From the NCBI RefSeq assembly GCF_002646595.1, contig NZ_PDUD01000019.1:235128-299127 (forward strand): a DNA stretch of 64,000 nt, given 5' to 3'. The stretch comes from Flavilitoribacter nigricans DSM 23189 = NBRC 102662. Lineage in GTDB: Bacteria; Bacteroidota; Bacteroidia; Chitinophagales; Saprospiraceae. The translations under genes were made by a program, and so were the position numbers. The notes beneath the pieces were generated by a model, which saw only the letters and a list, made by a program, of their open reading frames with translations, did not search any database and was not told the origin of the DNA. Positions within the stretch are counted from its first letter, which is position 1. Each line of letters starts with the position of its first letter. Below, piece by piece: positions 8,604 to 17,073 of the stretch.

Positions 8604-9890
8604 TTACAAACCCGTTGCTACCGTTTTGGAACCTCTTTCCCGGATCAGGCTGTTGCGCACCTCCAGATCCCGGAACAATTTGAGCGGTTGCAGCGCTCCA
8701 CCGTTGCGATGCCGGGCTTCGGCCACCAGGGCGCGCACATCCGTGCGGTAGGCGTCCTGCAGGATCTCCTGGCAGCTAACGGTATCGTTGCTTAGTTGGG
8801 CTTCATTCAGCGCTTTGCGGTCCACCAGCAGCGCCTGCGCGTAGGCGATCAGGATGGCCTCTACGGATTGTAAGAGATCTTCCAGTGGATCTTTGACGTT
8901 ATGAGAAGCATCAATCATCCAGCCCAAGTCGGTGGTATGATCCATGCCGCGGGCGTCCATGCCTTCGATCAACTCGTTGAAGATCAGGAACAACTGGTAG
9001 GGTTTGATGCAGCCCACCGTTAGATCGTCGTCGCCGTATTTGCTGTCGTTGAAGTGGAAACCGCCGAGTTTGCCTTCCATCAACAGGAGCGCCACGATCT
9101 GCTCGATATTGGCGTTCGGCAAATGGTGACCGAGATCGACCAGGGTGTAGGCCTGATCACCGAGTTTGTTGGCGTACAGCAGGGACTGACCCCAGTCGCC
9201 GACCGTCATGGAATAGAAATTGGGTTCGAATGCTTTGTACTCCACGAACATTTTCCACTGTTCAGGCAAAGCTCCATAGATCTCCTGCAGACTTTCGTAG
9301 GTATTCTGGAATGCCCGGCGGAAATTCAGTTGCCCCGGAAAGCTGGAACCATCGGATAGCCAGACCGTGATGGCATCCGATCCCAGCGCTTCGCCGTATT
9401 TGATCACGTCAATATTGTGAGCGATCGCCTGCTCCCGGACGGACTTGTCCACATGCTGCAGACTACCGAATTTGTAGGACAGTTTCTGATCGGCCTGATC
9501 CTGGAAGGTATTGGAATTGACCGCATCGAAACGCAGGTCCAGCGAATCGGCCAGTTGCTTGATGGCCTGAGCATCTTTGGGAATATCCCAGGGAATGTGC
9601 AGGGAAATGGCCCCGCTGGCCCGGTTGAGGGCGTGCAGCATGCCCACGTCCTCGATCTTTTCCTCCAGACTGCGGGGTTCGCCGCCGCCGGGGAAGCGAC
9701 CGAAACGGGTGCCGCCGGTACCGAGTGCCCAGGATGGGATAGCGACCTGAAATGCGCCGATCTTCTGGATCAGGGCATCGGTATCGATGTCTTTTTTGTC
9801 CAGTTGCAATTGCTGGAAGGCAAAAGCTTCCCGGTGTTCCTGTTGCAACTGTTCGTGTTGCTTTGCTATATCTTGTTGTTGGATCTTCAT
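8604..9890 (-). CDS. rhaI: L-rhamnose isomerase, RhaI type
   Basis: This TIM-barrel isomerase converts L-rhamnose to L-rhamnulose and needs divalent metal. It resembles the 'L-rhamnose catabolism isomerase' branch of Bacillus, Thermus and Pseudomonas and not E. coli RhaA. Supporting blocks are FQVAIPSWALGTGGTRFGRF near the N-terminus, ITVWLSDGSSFPGQ, FVEYKAFEP, LVDLGHHLPNANIEQI and GGFHFNDSKYGDDDLTVG; these carry the acidic and histidine metal ligands. I place the start at the ATG at 9890 (MKIQQQDIAKQHEQ). An upstream ATG at 9935 would add 15 residues without family support. The gene is second in the operon, after the bifunctional aldolase/dehydrogenase, and its stop abuts the kinase start. 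Confidence 0.92.
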   Translation of the reverse strand: MKIQQQDIAKQHEQLQQEHREAFAFQQLQLDKKDIDTDALIQKIGAFQVAIPSWALGTGGTRFGRFPGGGEPRSLEEKIEDVGMLHALNRASGAISLHIPWDIPKDAQAIKQLADSLDLRFDAVNSNTFQDQADQKLSYKFGSLQHVDKSVREQAIAHNIDVIKYGEALGSDAITVWLSDGSSFPGQLNFRRAFQNTYESLQEIYGALPEQWKMFVEYKAFEPNFYSMTVGDWGQSLLYANKLGDQAYTLVDLGHHLPNANIEQIVALLLMEGKLGGFHFNDSKYGDDDLTVGCIKPYQLFLIFNELIEGMDARGMDHTTDLGWMIDASHNVKDPLEDLLQSVEAILIAYAQALLVDRKALNEAQLSNDTVSCQEILQDAYRTDVRALVAEARHRNGGALQPLKLFRDLEVRNSLIRERGSKTVATGL

Positions 9891-9981
9891 CTTGCTCGTT
9901 TTAAAAAAGGGGCTGAAAAACGGGACATACGGCATCCCTTATTCCAGGACCGTTACAGGATTGTAAAAAGTAGGCGTGTAT

Positions 9982-10020
9982 TACCGGGGCCGGCGGAGTA
10001 GTACGCCCGCCGGCCCGGTA
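9982..10020 (-). promoter_or_regulatory. intercistronic GC-rich hairpin in the rhamnose operon
   Basis: TACCGGGGCCGGCGG (9982-9996) and CCGCCGGCCCGGTA (10007-10020) pair along 14 bases with one bulged G and a ~10-base loop. The hairpin lies in the 139-base gap between the aldolase/dehydrogenase stop and the isomerase start. There is no U-run after it on the minus strand, so an RNA-stability or partial-attenuation element is more likely than a full terminator. This is inference from position. Confidence 0.5.
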
Positions 10021-10029
10021 TGGAATTTA

Positions 10030-12135
10030 TTATCGTACAAAGGCAGTCGCCATACCTCCGTCAACATTCAGCGTATTTCCGGTACTTTTATCCAGGATAC
10101 CGACAAAAGCGAAAACGCCGTTGGCGATATCGTCCGGATAGATGATCTCGTTGAGCAGGTTGCGCTTGGCGTAGAATGCCGGCAGTTCCTCCACGGTGAT
10201 CCCGTAAGCTTTGGCGCGTCCTTCGGCCCATTCGCCTTCCCAAATCTTACTGCCCACGATCACACCGTCCGGATTGACGGTATTCACCCGTATCTTGTCC
10301 GCAGCCACTTCGGCCGCCAGCAAACGGGTCATGTGTTGCTGGGCCGCTTTGGCCGTACCGTAGCCGATGTTGTTCGGACCGGCTACCAGACCGTTCTTAC
10401 TGGCGATATTGATGATATCCCCGCCGATGCCCTGCTTGCGCATGACGGCCACTCCGGCCTGACTCATCAGGAATTGTCCCTTCACCAGTACATTTTGCAG
10501 AATGTCCCAGTCCTTCAGTGTGGTGGATTCAATCGGCTTGGAGATGGCCAGACCGGCGCTGTGCACCACGATATCTACCCCACCGAAAGCCAGGCAGGCC
10601 TTGGCAAAGGCGCTCGCTACGGATTCCGCATCCGTCACGTCACAAACGGCGTAGGCGGAAACGTCCCGTCCGAAAGTTGCGTCGGCTTCCTGCAGGCGGT
10701 CTTCGGCAATGTCGGTCAACACTACACAGGCGCCTTCCGCCGCCAGTTTGTCGGCGATCGCTTTACCAATACCCCCTCCCGCGCCGGTGATGATGGCTAC
10801 CCGGCGAGACAGTGGTTTCTCTTTCGGCATCCGCTGCAGTTTTGCTTCTTCCAGCAGCCAGTATTCGATATTGAAGGCCTCCTGCCGCGGCAGGGCGGTA
10901 TATTCGGAGATGGCCTCCGCACCGCGCATCACATTGATGGCGTTGATGTAAAATTCGGCCGATACCCGAGCCGTCTGTTTGTTCTTGGAGAAGGTGAACA
11001 TGCCCACTCCCGGATAAAGGATCACTACCGGGTTGGGATCGCGCATAGCCGGGCTGTTCGGGTGTTTGCAGGTCTCGTAGTATTCGGCGTATTCCTTGCG
11101 GTACTGGGCAAAAGCCGGTTCGATCTGTTCTTTCACTTTATCGGGATCGGACAGATCCGCGTCGGGAGCAATGTTCAGTACCAGCGGCTGGATCTTGGTC
11201 CGCAGGAAGTGATCCGGACAGGACGTACCGAGCGGAGCGAGTTTGGAGAGGTCGTTGCTGTTGATGAACTGCAACACGCGCTCATCGTCGGTAAAATGGC
11301 CGACCATCCGGGCGTGGCTGGAACACAGCCCACGCAGTACCGGCGCCAGCAATGCCGCCTGATCCTTGCGGGCAGCGCCGCCCAGGCTTTCGATCTTCTG
11401 ACCGCCGAATACCGGTCCACCTTCTGCCATCTTATCTTCGATGTACTGAGCGGCCGTTTCGATCACCTGCAGGCTGTTCATGTAGCATTCGTAGGCAGTG
11501 TCGCCCCAGGTGAACAGACCGTGGCTACCGAGCACGATGCCCCGAATACCCGGATTTTCATTTAGACATTTTTCCAGTTGCAGCCCCAGGTCAAAGCCCG
11601 GACGCTGCCAGGGCACCCAACCCATGGTATCGCCCCAGATCTCTTTGGTAACCGCTTCGCTGTCCTTAGCGGCGGCGATTGCGATCAGGGCATCCGGGTG
11701 CAGGTGGTCAATATGTTTGAACGGCAACAGGCCGTGTAAAGGCGTATCAATGGACGGAGCCGCGCTATCCAGATCATAGAGGGTGTGCAACTGCAGGGCC
11801 ACCATTTCGTCCTCGTGCTCGATCCCCCGGTAACGGTTTTTCAGATCGTGCAGCTTGTTCACGTGCAGAGCCGCTACGCCCTTGCGGGTGAGCGTGCCGA
11901 TGTCGCCACCGGAGCCCTTGATCCACATCACTTCGGTATCTTCACCGGTGAGCGGGTCTTTTTCAATGGTCTTGCAGGAAGTGTTTCCACCGCCGTAGTT
12001 GGTTATGCGAAGGTCAGCACCCAGAATATTGGAGCGATATAGGAACAAACCGACTTCATCCCCTTCCAGGGCAGCGGCTTTCTTTTCATCCCATAGGTAA
12101 TCTACATGGCTAAAGGTTTGGACGGTACTACTCAT
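10030..12135 (-). CDS. rhaEW: bifunctional rhamnulose-1-phosphate aldolase / L-lactaldehyde dehydrogenase
   Basis: This 701-aa fusion has two domains. Residues ~1-430 form a class II aldolase/adducin domain (KGSGGDIGTL, HLHPDALIAIAAAKDSE and GSHGLFTWGDTAYECY carry the zinc-binding histidines). Residues ~434-701 form a short-chain dehydrogenase (Rossmann TGAGGGIGKA, catalytic Ser in NIASKNG, YGTAK Tyr-Lys pair). The known family (Bacillus YuxG/RhaEW) cleaves L-rhamnulose 1-phosphate to DHAP and L-lactaldehyde and oxidises the latter to L-lactate. The start at 12135 (MSSTVQTFSHVDYL) is preferred over a TTG eight codons upstream, because a good -7 box overlaps that TTG. The gene leads the operon followed by the isomerase and the kinase. 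No rhamnose transporter or dedicated regulator is adjacent. Confidence 0.93.
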   Translation of the reverse strand: MSSTVQTFSHVDYLWDEKKAAALEGDEVGLFLYRSNILGADLRITNYGGGNTSCKTIEKDPLTGEDTEVMWIKGSGGDIGTLTRKGVAALHVNKLHDLKNRYRGIEHEDEMVALQLHTLYDLDSAAPSIDTPLHGLLPFKHIDHLHPDALIAIAAAKDSEAVTKEIWGDTMGWVPWQRPGFDLGLQLEKCLNENPGIRGIVLGSHGLFTWGDTAYECYMNSLQVIETAAQYIEDKMAEGGPVFGGQKIESLGGAARKDQAALLAPVLRGLCSSHARMVGHFTDDERVLQFINSNDLSKLAPLGTSCPDHFLRTKIQPLVLNIAPDADLSDPDKVKEQIEPAFAQYRKEYAEYYETCKHPNSPAMRDPNPVVILYPGVGMFTFSKNKQTARVSAEFYINAINVMRGAEAISEYTALPRQEAFNIEYWLLEEAKLQRMPKEKPLSRRVAIITGAGGGIGKAIADKLAAEGACVVLTDIAEDRLQEADATFGRDVSAYAVCDVTDAESVASAFAKACLAFGGVDIVVHSAGLAISKPIESTTLKDWDILQNVLVKGQFLMSQAGVAVMRKQGIGGDIINIASKNGLVAGPNNIGYGTAKAAQQHMTRLLAAEVAADKIRVNTVNPDGVIVGSKIWEGEWAEGRAKAYGITVEELPAFYAKRNLLNEIIYPDDIANGVFAFVGILDKSTGNTLNVDGGMATAFVR

Positions 12136-12156
12136 CGTTTTGTTTTTTATTTTTCC

Positions 12157-12190
12157 CAAAGATAGGACCTTCCGGAGGGAAAAGAATTCT
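12157..12190 (-). promoter_or_regulatory. promoter of the rhamnose operon (Bacteroidota -7 box)
   Basis: Read on the minus strand, TATCTTTG (complement of 12157-12164) matches the Bacteroidota -7 consensus TAnnTTTG exactly and lies 22 bases before the ATG at 12135. About 19 bases upstream is the T-rich TTCTTTT, a weak -33 match. The half-palindrome CCCTCCGGAAGG sits between them and could be an operator. The box is seen in the sequence; the function is inferred. Confidence 0.55.
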
Positions 12191-12233
12191 GTACCGTTAT
12201 GCTTTCCGGCATTTTTTTATTTCCGGCGGTTTG

Positions 12234-12503
12234 CTAGTCTTCCTTCCCGTTAGGCAAAAAACGCATGTGGGATAAGAAATCCAGCACTTTCCGTTCGGGC
12301 ATTTCGCAGGGTTTCAGATAAGTATGATCACTGGTCAGATAATAGTTGAAACTGATGAAGTCCGTGCCGCCCAGTTCGCGGGCGAATACTTTGATGCTTT
12401 TGCCTCCGGCCAGGTTTTCCCGGGTGAGGCTGTAGCGACGCTCCCGGTACACTACTTCGGAGTAGCCCGTCGGGATCTCCCGAATGATTGCTGCAAGGTC
12501 CAA
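12234..12503 (-). CDS. small conserved hypothetical protein (89 aa)
   Basis: This short cytoplasmic protein has no signal peptide. Recognisable blocks are REIPTGYSEVVYRERRYSLTRE, KVFARELGGTDFISFNYYLT and LKPCEMPERKVLDFL. Similar ~90-aa proteins occur in other Bacteroidota, where they are sometimes labelled peptide-methionine sulfoxide reductase, but none of the MsrA/MsrB catalytic motifs is present; the single Cys lies in KPCEMP. I do not assign a function. It lies between the divergent rhamnose promoter and the M1 peptidase, transcribed away from the latter. Codon use and composition look like the neighbours, so I take it as a real gene. Confidence 0.6.
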   Translation of the reverse strand: MDLAAIIREIPTGYSEVVYRERRYSLTRENLAGGKSIKVFARELGGTDFISFNYYLTSDHTYLKPCEMPERKVLDFLSHMRFLPNGKED

Positions 12504-12574
12504 ATAATCTGTCTTTAGATCATCAATTTAGGTTCTTTGGTCCAAACCTTCCAAATTTGCCAACTGAATTTTCC

Positions 12575-12581
12575 TATTTTG
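12575..12581 (+). promoter_or_regulatory. possible -7 box before the M1 peptidase
   Basis: TATTTTG is a one-base-short version of TAnnTTTG and lies 18 bases before the chosen ATG at 12600. This supports that start over an upstream in-frame GTG/ATG. No clear -33 box is present. Confidence 0.35.
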
Positions 12582-12599
12582 CATGAAAACTCCACCATC

Positions 12600-14732
12600 A
12601 TGAAGCATACGATTACCACCTTACTCTTTTTACTTATTCTGGTTCAATGGACGGCGCTCGGCGCTCAGGAGAACCGTTTTTTTATGCCCAGTGAGATCGC
12701 TGCAGCCTACGAGAACGGAACCCGCTCGTACGACGGCAAACCCGGCCAGAAATACTGGCAGAATACCGTAGACTACGACATCGACGTAGCGGTAACCCCA
12801 TCGGAAAAGAAACTGGAGGGATCCGAAAAAGTAGTTTATTACAATAATAGTCCGGATGCCCTGAACCGCATTGTGATCCGATTGTACCACGATCTTTTCC
12901 GGGAAGCCAATCCCCGGGCCTATCGCGTCAGTCCCGACGACATCACCCAGGGCGTGGAACTGACCAAAATTACGATCGACGGTACGGACTACGATCCGGC
13001 GAACGGCCGGCAGGTCCGGCGCAGCGGTACCAATACCATCATTCAGCTGCAGGAGCCGCTCGCAGCGGGCGCCAGCCTGGAAATGAACATTGACTGGGCC
13101 CAGCAGGTACCCGAAACGACCATCCGCACCGGTGCCTACGACAGTACCAGTTTCTTTATGGCTTACTGGTATCCCCAGGTAGCAGTATACGACGATGTAT
13201 TCGGCTGGGATGATCTGACTTATGATTTCTCGGCGGAATTCTATAATAACCTCGGCAATTACGATGTCCGCATCACCGTACCGGACAACTTTACAGTTTT
13301 GTCTACGGGAGTACTGCAAAACGCCGGGGAGGTACTGGCCGAGGACAGTTACGAACGTTACCAGCAGGCCAAGACCAGCACGGATCCGGTTGTGATCGTG
13401 AGCCCGGAAGACGTAGCCGGTGATTTTCACCACCGCTCCGGCACCTGGCATTACAAGGCCGAAGAAGTATCCGATTTCTCCTTCGCGCTCAGCGATCATT
13501 TTAGTTGGGATGCCGCCAGTCAGGAAGTAGACGGCCGGCAGGTACTGATCAGTTCCTTTTATCCCGCCGATGGAGCGGAAGCCTGTAAAATGGTGACGCC
13601 GAACCAGCAGAAAACCATGAAATATTTCTCGGAGAGCATGCCCGGCATTCCCTATCCCTATCCGGAATTTACCACCTTTGTTTCCTCCATCCGCGGCGGT
13701 GGCGGTATGGAAACCCCGATGATGGCCAATAACGGCGGTCCGGGGCTCGGCGTTACCGTCCACGAGATGTTCCATACCTACTTTCCCATGTACGTGCGGA
13801 CCAACGAAAAACGCTACGCCTGGATGGATGAAGGATGGGCTGATTTCAATACTTCCTATGTGGTCAAACGGTATTTCCAGGAAGATCAGGGCCTGCTGTT
13901 CGGTGACGTCAGTGGCGGCGTGGTCAGTACGCTCGGTACCATCAGTGATCTGCCATTGATCACTTCCACGCAGTTTACCGACGGCACCAACTACGGCTAC
14001 TCGGCCTATCCGCTGCCGGCCTTCCTCTACACCACCCTGCACCATCATCTGGGCGAGGAAGTGTTCCTGCGTTGCTACCGGGAATACATCCGGCGCTGGG
14101 CGAAAAAATCACCGACACCCTACGACTTCTTCTATACCTTCGAGAATGTTTCCGGGCAGGATCTTTCCTGGTTCTGGAAGCCCTGGTTTTTCGAATTCGG
14201 CACCGTGGATGTGGAACTGACGTCCTATAAGAACGGTAAACTGAGTATTAAAAATAACGGCAATCGCCCCGTTCCGATCGTGGTCAATGTAAAATACCAG
14301 GACGGTAGCACCGAAGAAATAACCGCCGGCGCCGGTGCCTGGAAAGCCGATCGTACCTACCAGATGAAAATCCCGAGAAAGAAGGAAGTAACGGATATTA
14401 CGGTTGGCAACGGCATTCCGGACGCAAAGCCACTTGATAATATTTATCCCAGTCTCCGGCAGCAGTACGCCGATTTCAGTATCCCCGCCGATATTACGGG
14501 TACCTACCACATCGCTGCCTTCCAGGCCGATATTTTTGTGGAAAAGAAGGATAATTTCCTCTATCTGCGGGTACCGGGAGCGGGACTGCGCATGTACCTG
14601 AAGCCCAAATCCGCTACCGAGTTCAGCAGCCTGGACGGCAGTGTCGATTTTAAATTTGATGCCGAAGCGGGCAAGTACCGGGCCGTCAATTTTCAGTACT
14701 ACGGATACGATATCACAGGCGAGAAAAGGTAA
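12600..14732 (+). CDS. M1-family zinc aminopeptidase, exported
   Basis: The start at 12600 gives the signal peptide MKHTITTLLFLLILVQWTALGAQ. The 710-aa protein has an N-terminal beta-sandwich. The substrate-recognition loop is GGGMETPMM, in place of GAMEN. The gluzincin zinc site is HEMFH at residues 388-392, with the third ligand Glu411 in DEGWADF. That 18-residue spacing is standard for M1. A Tyr proton donor probably lies downstream, and the C-terminal ~150 residues are beta-rich. The enzyme is expected to hydrolyse N-terminal residues of peptides in the periplasm. The gene is monocistronic; a bidirectional terminator hairpin follows it. Confidence 0.9.
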   Translation: MKHTITTLLFLLILVQWTALGAQENRFFMPSEIAAAYENGTRSYDGKPGQKYWQNTVDYDIDVAVTPSEKKLEGSEKVVYYNNSPDALNRIVIRLYHDLFREANPRAYRVSPDDITQGVELTKITIDGTDYDPANGRQVRRSGTNTIIQLQEPLAAGASLEMNIDWAQQVPETTIRTGAYDSTSFFMAYWYPQVAVYDDVFGWDDLTYDFSAEFYNNLGNYDVRITVPDNFTVLSTGVLQNAGEVLAEDSYERYQQAKTSTDPVVIVSPEDVAGDFHHRSGTWHYKAEEVSDFSFALSDHFSWDAASQEVDGRQVLISSFYPADGAEACKMVTPNQQKTMKYFSESMPGIPYPYPEFTTFVSSIRGGGGMETPMMANNGGPGLGVTVHEMFHTYFPMYVRTNEKRYAWMDEGWADFNTSYVVKRYFQEDQGLLFGDVSGGVVSTLGTISDLPLITSTQFTDGTNYGYSAYPLPAFLYTTLHHHLGEEVFLRCYREYIRRWAKKSPTPYDFFYTFENVSGQDLSWFWKPWFFEFGTVDVELTSYKNGKLSIKNNGNRPVPIVVNVKYQDGSTEEITAGAGAWKADRTYQMKIPRKKEVTDITVGNGIPDAKPLDNIYPSLRQQYADFSIPADITGTYHIAAFQADIFVEKKDNFLYLRVPGAGLRMYLKPKSATEFSSLDGSVDFKFDAEAGKYRAVNFQYYGYDITGEKR

Positions 14733-14768
14733 TTGTTCCCGCCTGCCGCAGCTATAGGTCCTATATTT

Positions 14769-14811
14769 AGATCTCCAGGTAAAGACGGAATACGTCTTTA
14801 TCTGGAGATCT
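14769..14811. terminator. bidirectional terminator hairpin between convergent genes
   Basis: AGATCTCCAGGTAAAGAC (14769-14786) pairs with GTCTTTATCTGGAGATCT (14794-14811) with a single mismatch and a 7-base loop, followed by TTTAGG. It lies after the M1 peptidase stop (14732) and overlaps the last codons of the convergent nitrilase-family gene (stop at 14798). Confidence 0.7.
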
Positions 14812-15637
14812 TTAGGATCTGCAGATCACTATCCCGGTCCGCCAGTTTGACCAACACCTTCCCGGTGGCATCCACCGCCAGACTTTGACCGCCGTAAACA
14901 TAACCGGCCCAGGGTCCTTTGGATATCTCTCCTACCAGATCCGTTCCCACTACGGTCGTTTTTACTTTTTTCCCGGTATTGACCACCACTGCTTCCAGTT
15001 CATTCGCGTGTTTCGGCCAGCGATCTTCGTGCTCGGCCCAGCCGTAGGGAATGAGCAGCAGGTCGGGTGCCAGTTCTGCCATTTCAGCGACCAGCTCTTC
15101 CAGGAAGGTATCCGCACAGATCATCATCCCGATCCGCCCGAATTTCGTATCTACTACCTGCACTCCCGAACCCGGCGTGTAGGGCGGGTCCATCAATTCC
15201 GACAGGATATTGTTCTTGCGGTGCTTGAGTAGTATTTCCCCCTGATCATCGATCAGAACGGCCGAATCATATAGCTGATCACCATCTTTTTCACCCAGGC
15301 CGATTGCGATGAATACGCCGTATTGCCGGGCTAATTCTCCTAATCTTTCCGTATCCGATCCGGGGATGGGAAAGGCCCTTTCGTGGGCATCGGGGTTTAC
15401 CCAGCCGAGGATGGCCATTTCCGGAAAGCAAACGATATCCGCGCCCTCCGTTTTGGCCCGGATCAGGGCGTTTTCAATACGACGAAAATTCCCGGAACGG
15501 TCTCCGTCGAGGCAAAAGATCTGGGCAATGGCAATACGCAGCGACATGTTTTCAGCAGTATCGGTTTGGGTGGCAGGCCCCGTCTGGCAGGCCAAAAAGG
15601 CAAACAGCAAAAGTAAGGTGCAGGGCTTCCGGTACAT
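14798..15637 (-). CDS. carbon-nitrogen hydrolase (nitrilase superfamily), lipoprotein
   Basis: The N-terminus MYRKPCTLLLLFAFLAC is a lipoprotein signal with its Cys at position 17, unusual for this normally cytoplasmic superfamily. The catalytic Glu-Lys-Cys triad is visible: Glu in CFPEMAILGW (~residue 72), Lys in LLKHRKNNIL (~138), and Cys in MMICADTFLEE (~172). The 279-aa length fits a single C-N hydrolase domain. The enzyme should cleave an amide or nitrile-type C-N bond, probably in the periplasm, but the substrate is unknown. Its last codons lie inside a terminator hairpin shared with the convergent M1 peptidase gene. Confidence 0.85.
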   Translation of the reverse strand: MYRKPCTLLLLFAFLACQTGPATQTDTAENMSLRIAIAQIFCLDGDRSGNFRRIENALIRAKTEGADIVCFPEMAILGWVNPDAHERAFPIPGSDTERLGELARQYGVFIAIGLGEKDGDQLYDSAVLIDDQGEILLKHRKNNILSELMDPPYTPGSGVQVVDTKFGRIGMMICADTFLEELVAEMAELAPDLLLIPYGWAEHEDRWPKHANELEAVVVNTGKKVKTTVVGTDLVGEISKGPWAGYVYGGQSLAVDATGKVLVKLADRDSDLQILKISR

Positions 15638-15700
15638 AATCTGGATTTAATTCCCAAAATAATAAAGCTGTATCAGATTTCGCAGCCTGCCCCTTTTTTA

Positions 15701-15850
15701 CTTAACTCAAGTTGCGAACTTGAATTGTAGAGAGCAGATGGGAGAGCGTAGAAAGACTGCAACCGTTAAAATGAGCGATTTTGTTCCATTCTAACGATAG
15801 TTAATCCCTCTACTCTATACCCTCTACCTAAGTTGCTTCGCAACTTAGAT
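15701..15850. repeat. paired hairpin intergenic element
   Basis: TCAAGTT-gcg-AACTTGA (15707-15723) and CTAAGTTGC-ttc-GCAACTTAG (15828-15848) bracket a purine/pyrimidine-biased stretch (GTAGAGAGCAGATGGGAGAG against CTCTACTCTATACCCTCTACC). It sits between the DUF2911 gene stop and the nitrilase gene start, both on the minus strand. The right-hand hairpin could end transcription of the DUF2911 gene, but there is no strong U-run. Confidence 0.45.
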
Positions 15851-15867
15851 TACTTAACTAATCCCAC

Positions 15868-16965
15868 TTACGGTATCTGATAGGTTCCCGCTTTTATTGC
15901 CTCCATGATCTGCCCAATGCGATCTTTCATGTAGGACGGAGTATTCGCTCGTTCCCGAATGGCATTCAGGCCGGTGATTGCTGAGTCGAGATCCCCCAGG
16001 AAATAATCCGCTACCGGGATATTGAGGGCCAGAAACCAGGCATCCGGGTGTTTTTTCTGGCCGTGGCGAAGGAAGTTCTTGCAGGCAGTATAGGCTCCCG
16101 CTTTCAGCAAGGTCCGTCCAAAGTTGAAGATCTGACCCGCATCGGTAGTCGCCAGGGTCTTCGCTTCCTCCAGCAGAGGTTCGATCTCGTCCGTACGGCC
16201 CAGGGCGGCCAGGAGTTCTACTTTAGTGCCGAGATTGCTTAGGTTCTTATTGGCCGCAAAACCGCCGAAACCACCGTTGATCGAACGATCCGCCCAGCTG
16301 AGCGCTTCTTCCAGGTTGTATTGATGATCCAGACACCAGCGCGCCGCGTCGTTCCAGGCTTCCCAGCGGTTGGTGTTCTCGCCGCGGAGTTCGTAATGCA
16401 GTTGGGCCAGAACGGTACTGTTCAGATCCACCGTCACGGTGAAGGGCACCTTGAGCTCGCCCCATTCCAGCGCAACCACGATGGTGGAATCCGTCCGTTC
16501 CCCGAATTCATAACTCAGATATTCGCGAAACGCCCCTTTCCCGACCGTCAGGTCAATCCGTTGAAAAACATCCTCATCCTGGAGGTAATAACTTCCCCAG
16601 AGGTTATCCTGTTGGGCCAGGATGAGCGTCCATTTCCCGTCCCGGTGGGGAATGAAATGCAGGCCGTAACTCCCGGCCGGGATCGCATTCCCCTCCACCT
16701 CCACATCGGTAGAGAACTGAATGCGGGTATTGAGATTGGCCCCGGCGCGCCAGGCTACCGGCTCTCCCTCGAAGGGGATCACCTGCGTAAGCAGATCCCG
16801 GCCCCGGACGGCCGGTGCGGAATACTCCATAGTGATCTCTGTAATTCCCAGGGTTTGGGTTTCCACTACTTTCGGACTGGGCTGCGGCAGCGTCAGGGTG
16901 TGAAACTGCGCCGGAAGCGTAATGGTATGCAGGAAGAGCCCCGCGAGTAATAAATATCTGAGCAT
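15868..16965 (-). CDS. exported DUF2911 protein with helical repeat C-terminus
   Basis: MLRYLLLAGLFLHTITLPAQ is a signal peptide. Residues ~25-170 match DUF2911: QPSPKVVETQTLGITEITMEYSAP is its usual opening (shown in part), followed by RGRDLL, WRAGANLNTRI, and AGSYGLHFIP. The rest (~185-365) is a helical, TPR-like region (DAARWCLDHQ, ALSWADRSINGG, EEAKTLATTDAG, LLKAGAYTACKNFL). DUF2911 proteins are common in Bacteroidota and their biochemical role is unknown. It is probably periplasmic. It diverges from the AraC-family gene at 17074 with ~108 bases between them. Confidence 0.85.
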   Translation of the reverse strand: MLRYLLLAGLFLHTITLPAQFHTLTLPQPSPKVVETQTLGITEITMEYSAPAVRGRDLLTQVIPFEGEPVAWRAGANLNTRIQFSTDVEVEGNAIPAGSYGLHFIPHRDGKWTLILAQQDNLWGSYYLQDEDVFQRIDLTVGKGAFREYLSYEFGERTDSTIVVALEWGELKVPFTVTVDLNSTVLAQLHYELRGENTNRWEAWNDAARWCLDHQYNLEEALSWADRSINGGFGGFAANKNLSNLGTKVELLAALGRTDEIEPLLEEAKTLATTDAGQIFNFGRTLLKAGAYTACKNFLRHGQKKHPDAWFLALNIPVADYFLGDLDSAITGLNAIRERANTPSYMKDRIGQIMEAIKAGTYQIP

Positions 16966-17041
16966 TTGTTGTTATTTTTGTTCTGCTTCAAAAAACGGTG
17001 ATTTTCAAGACGAGCCACGCAAAAAATACCTTTCGAACATC

Positions 17042-17068
17042 CGGATTCGAGGAATCCGAATAAATTTG
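17042..17068 (+). promoter_or_regulatory. inverted repeat and -7 box abutting the regulator start
   Basis: CGGATT-cga-g-GAATCCG (17042-17058) is a near-perfect palindrome next to TAAATTTG (17061-17068), an exact match to TAnnTTTG. The box ends only 5 bases before the ATG at 17074. If it is used, the mRNA would be leaderless or start within the codon. The palindrome could be an operator. It is visible in the sequence; the function is inference. Confidence 0.4.
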
Positions 17069-17073
17069 AGCGT

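Noticed and set aside
9976-11565. A 529-codon plus-strand frame across the rhamnulose-1-P aldolase fusion
   Set aside because: It is the antisense shadow of a gene whose two domains and catalytic motifs are clear on the minus strand. The antisense protein matches nothing I know.
12234-12503. Peptide-methionine sulfoxide reductase
   Set aside because: The 89-aa protein lacks the GCFWC motif of MsrA and the Cys/zinc motifs of MsrB, so the label sometimes used for such proteins is not supported.
12630-14048. A 472-codon minus-strand frame across the M1 peptidase
   Set aside because: The plus strand has the HExxH-x18-E zinc site and a signal peptide; the antisense frame is a by-product of codon bias.
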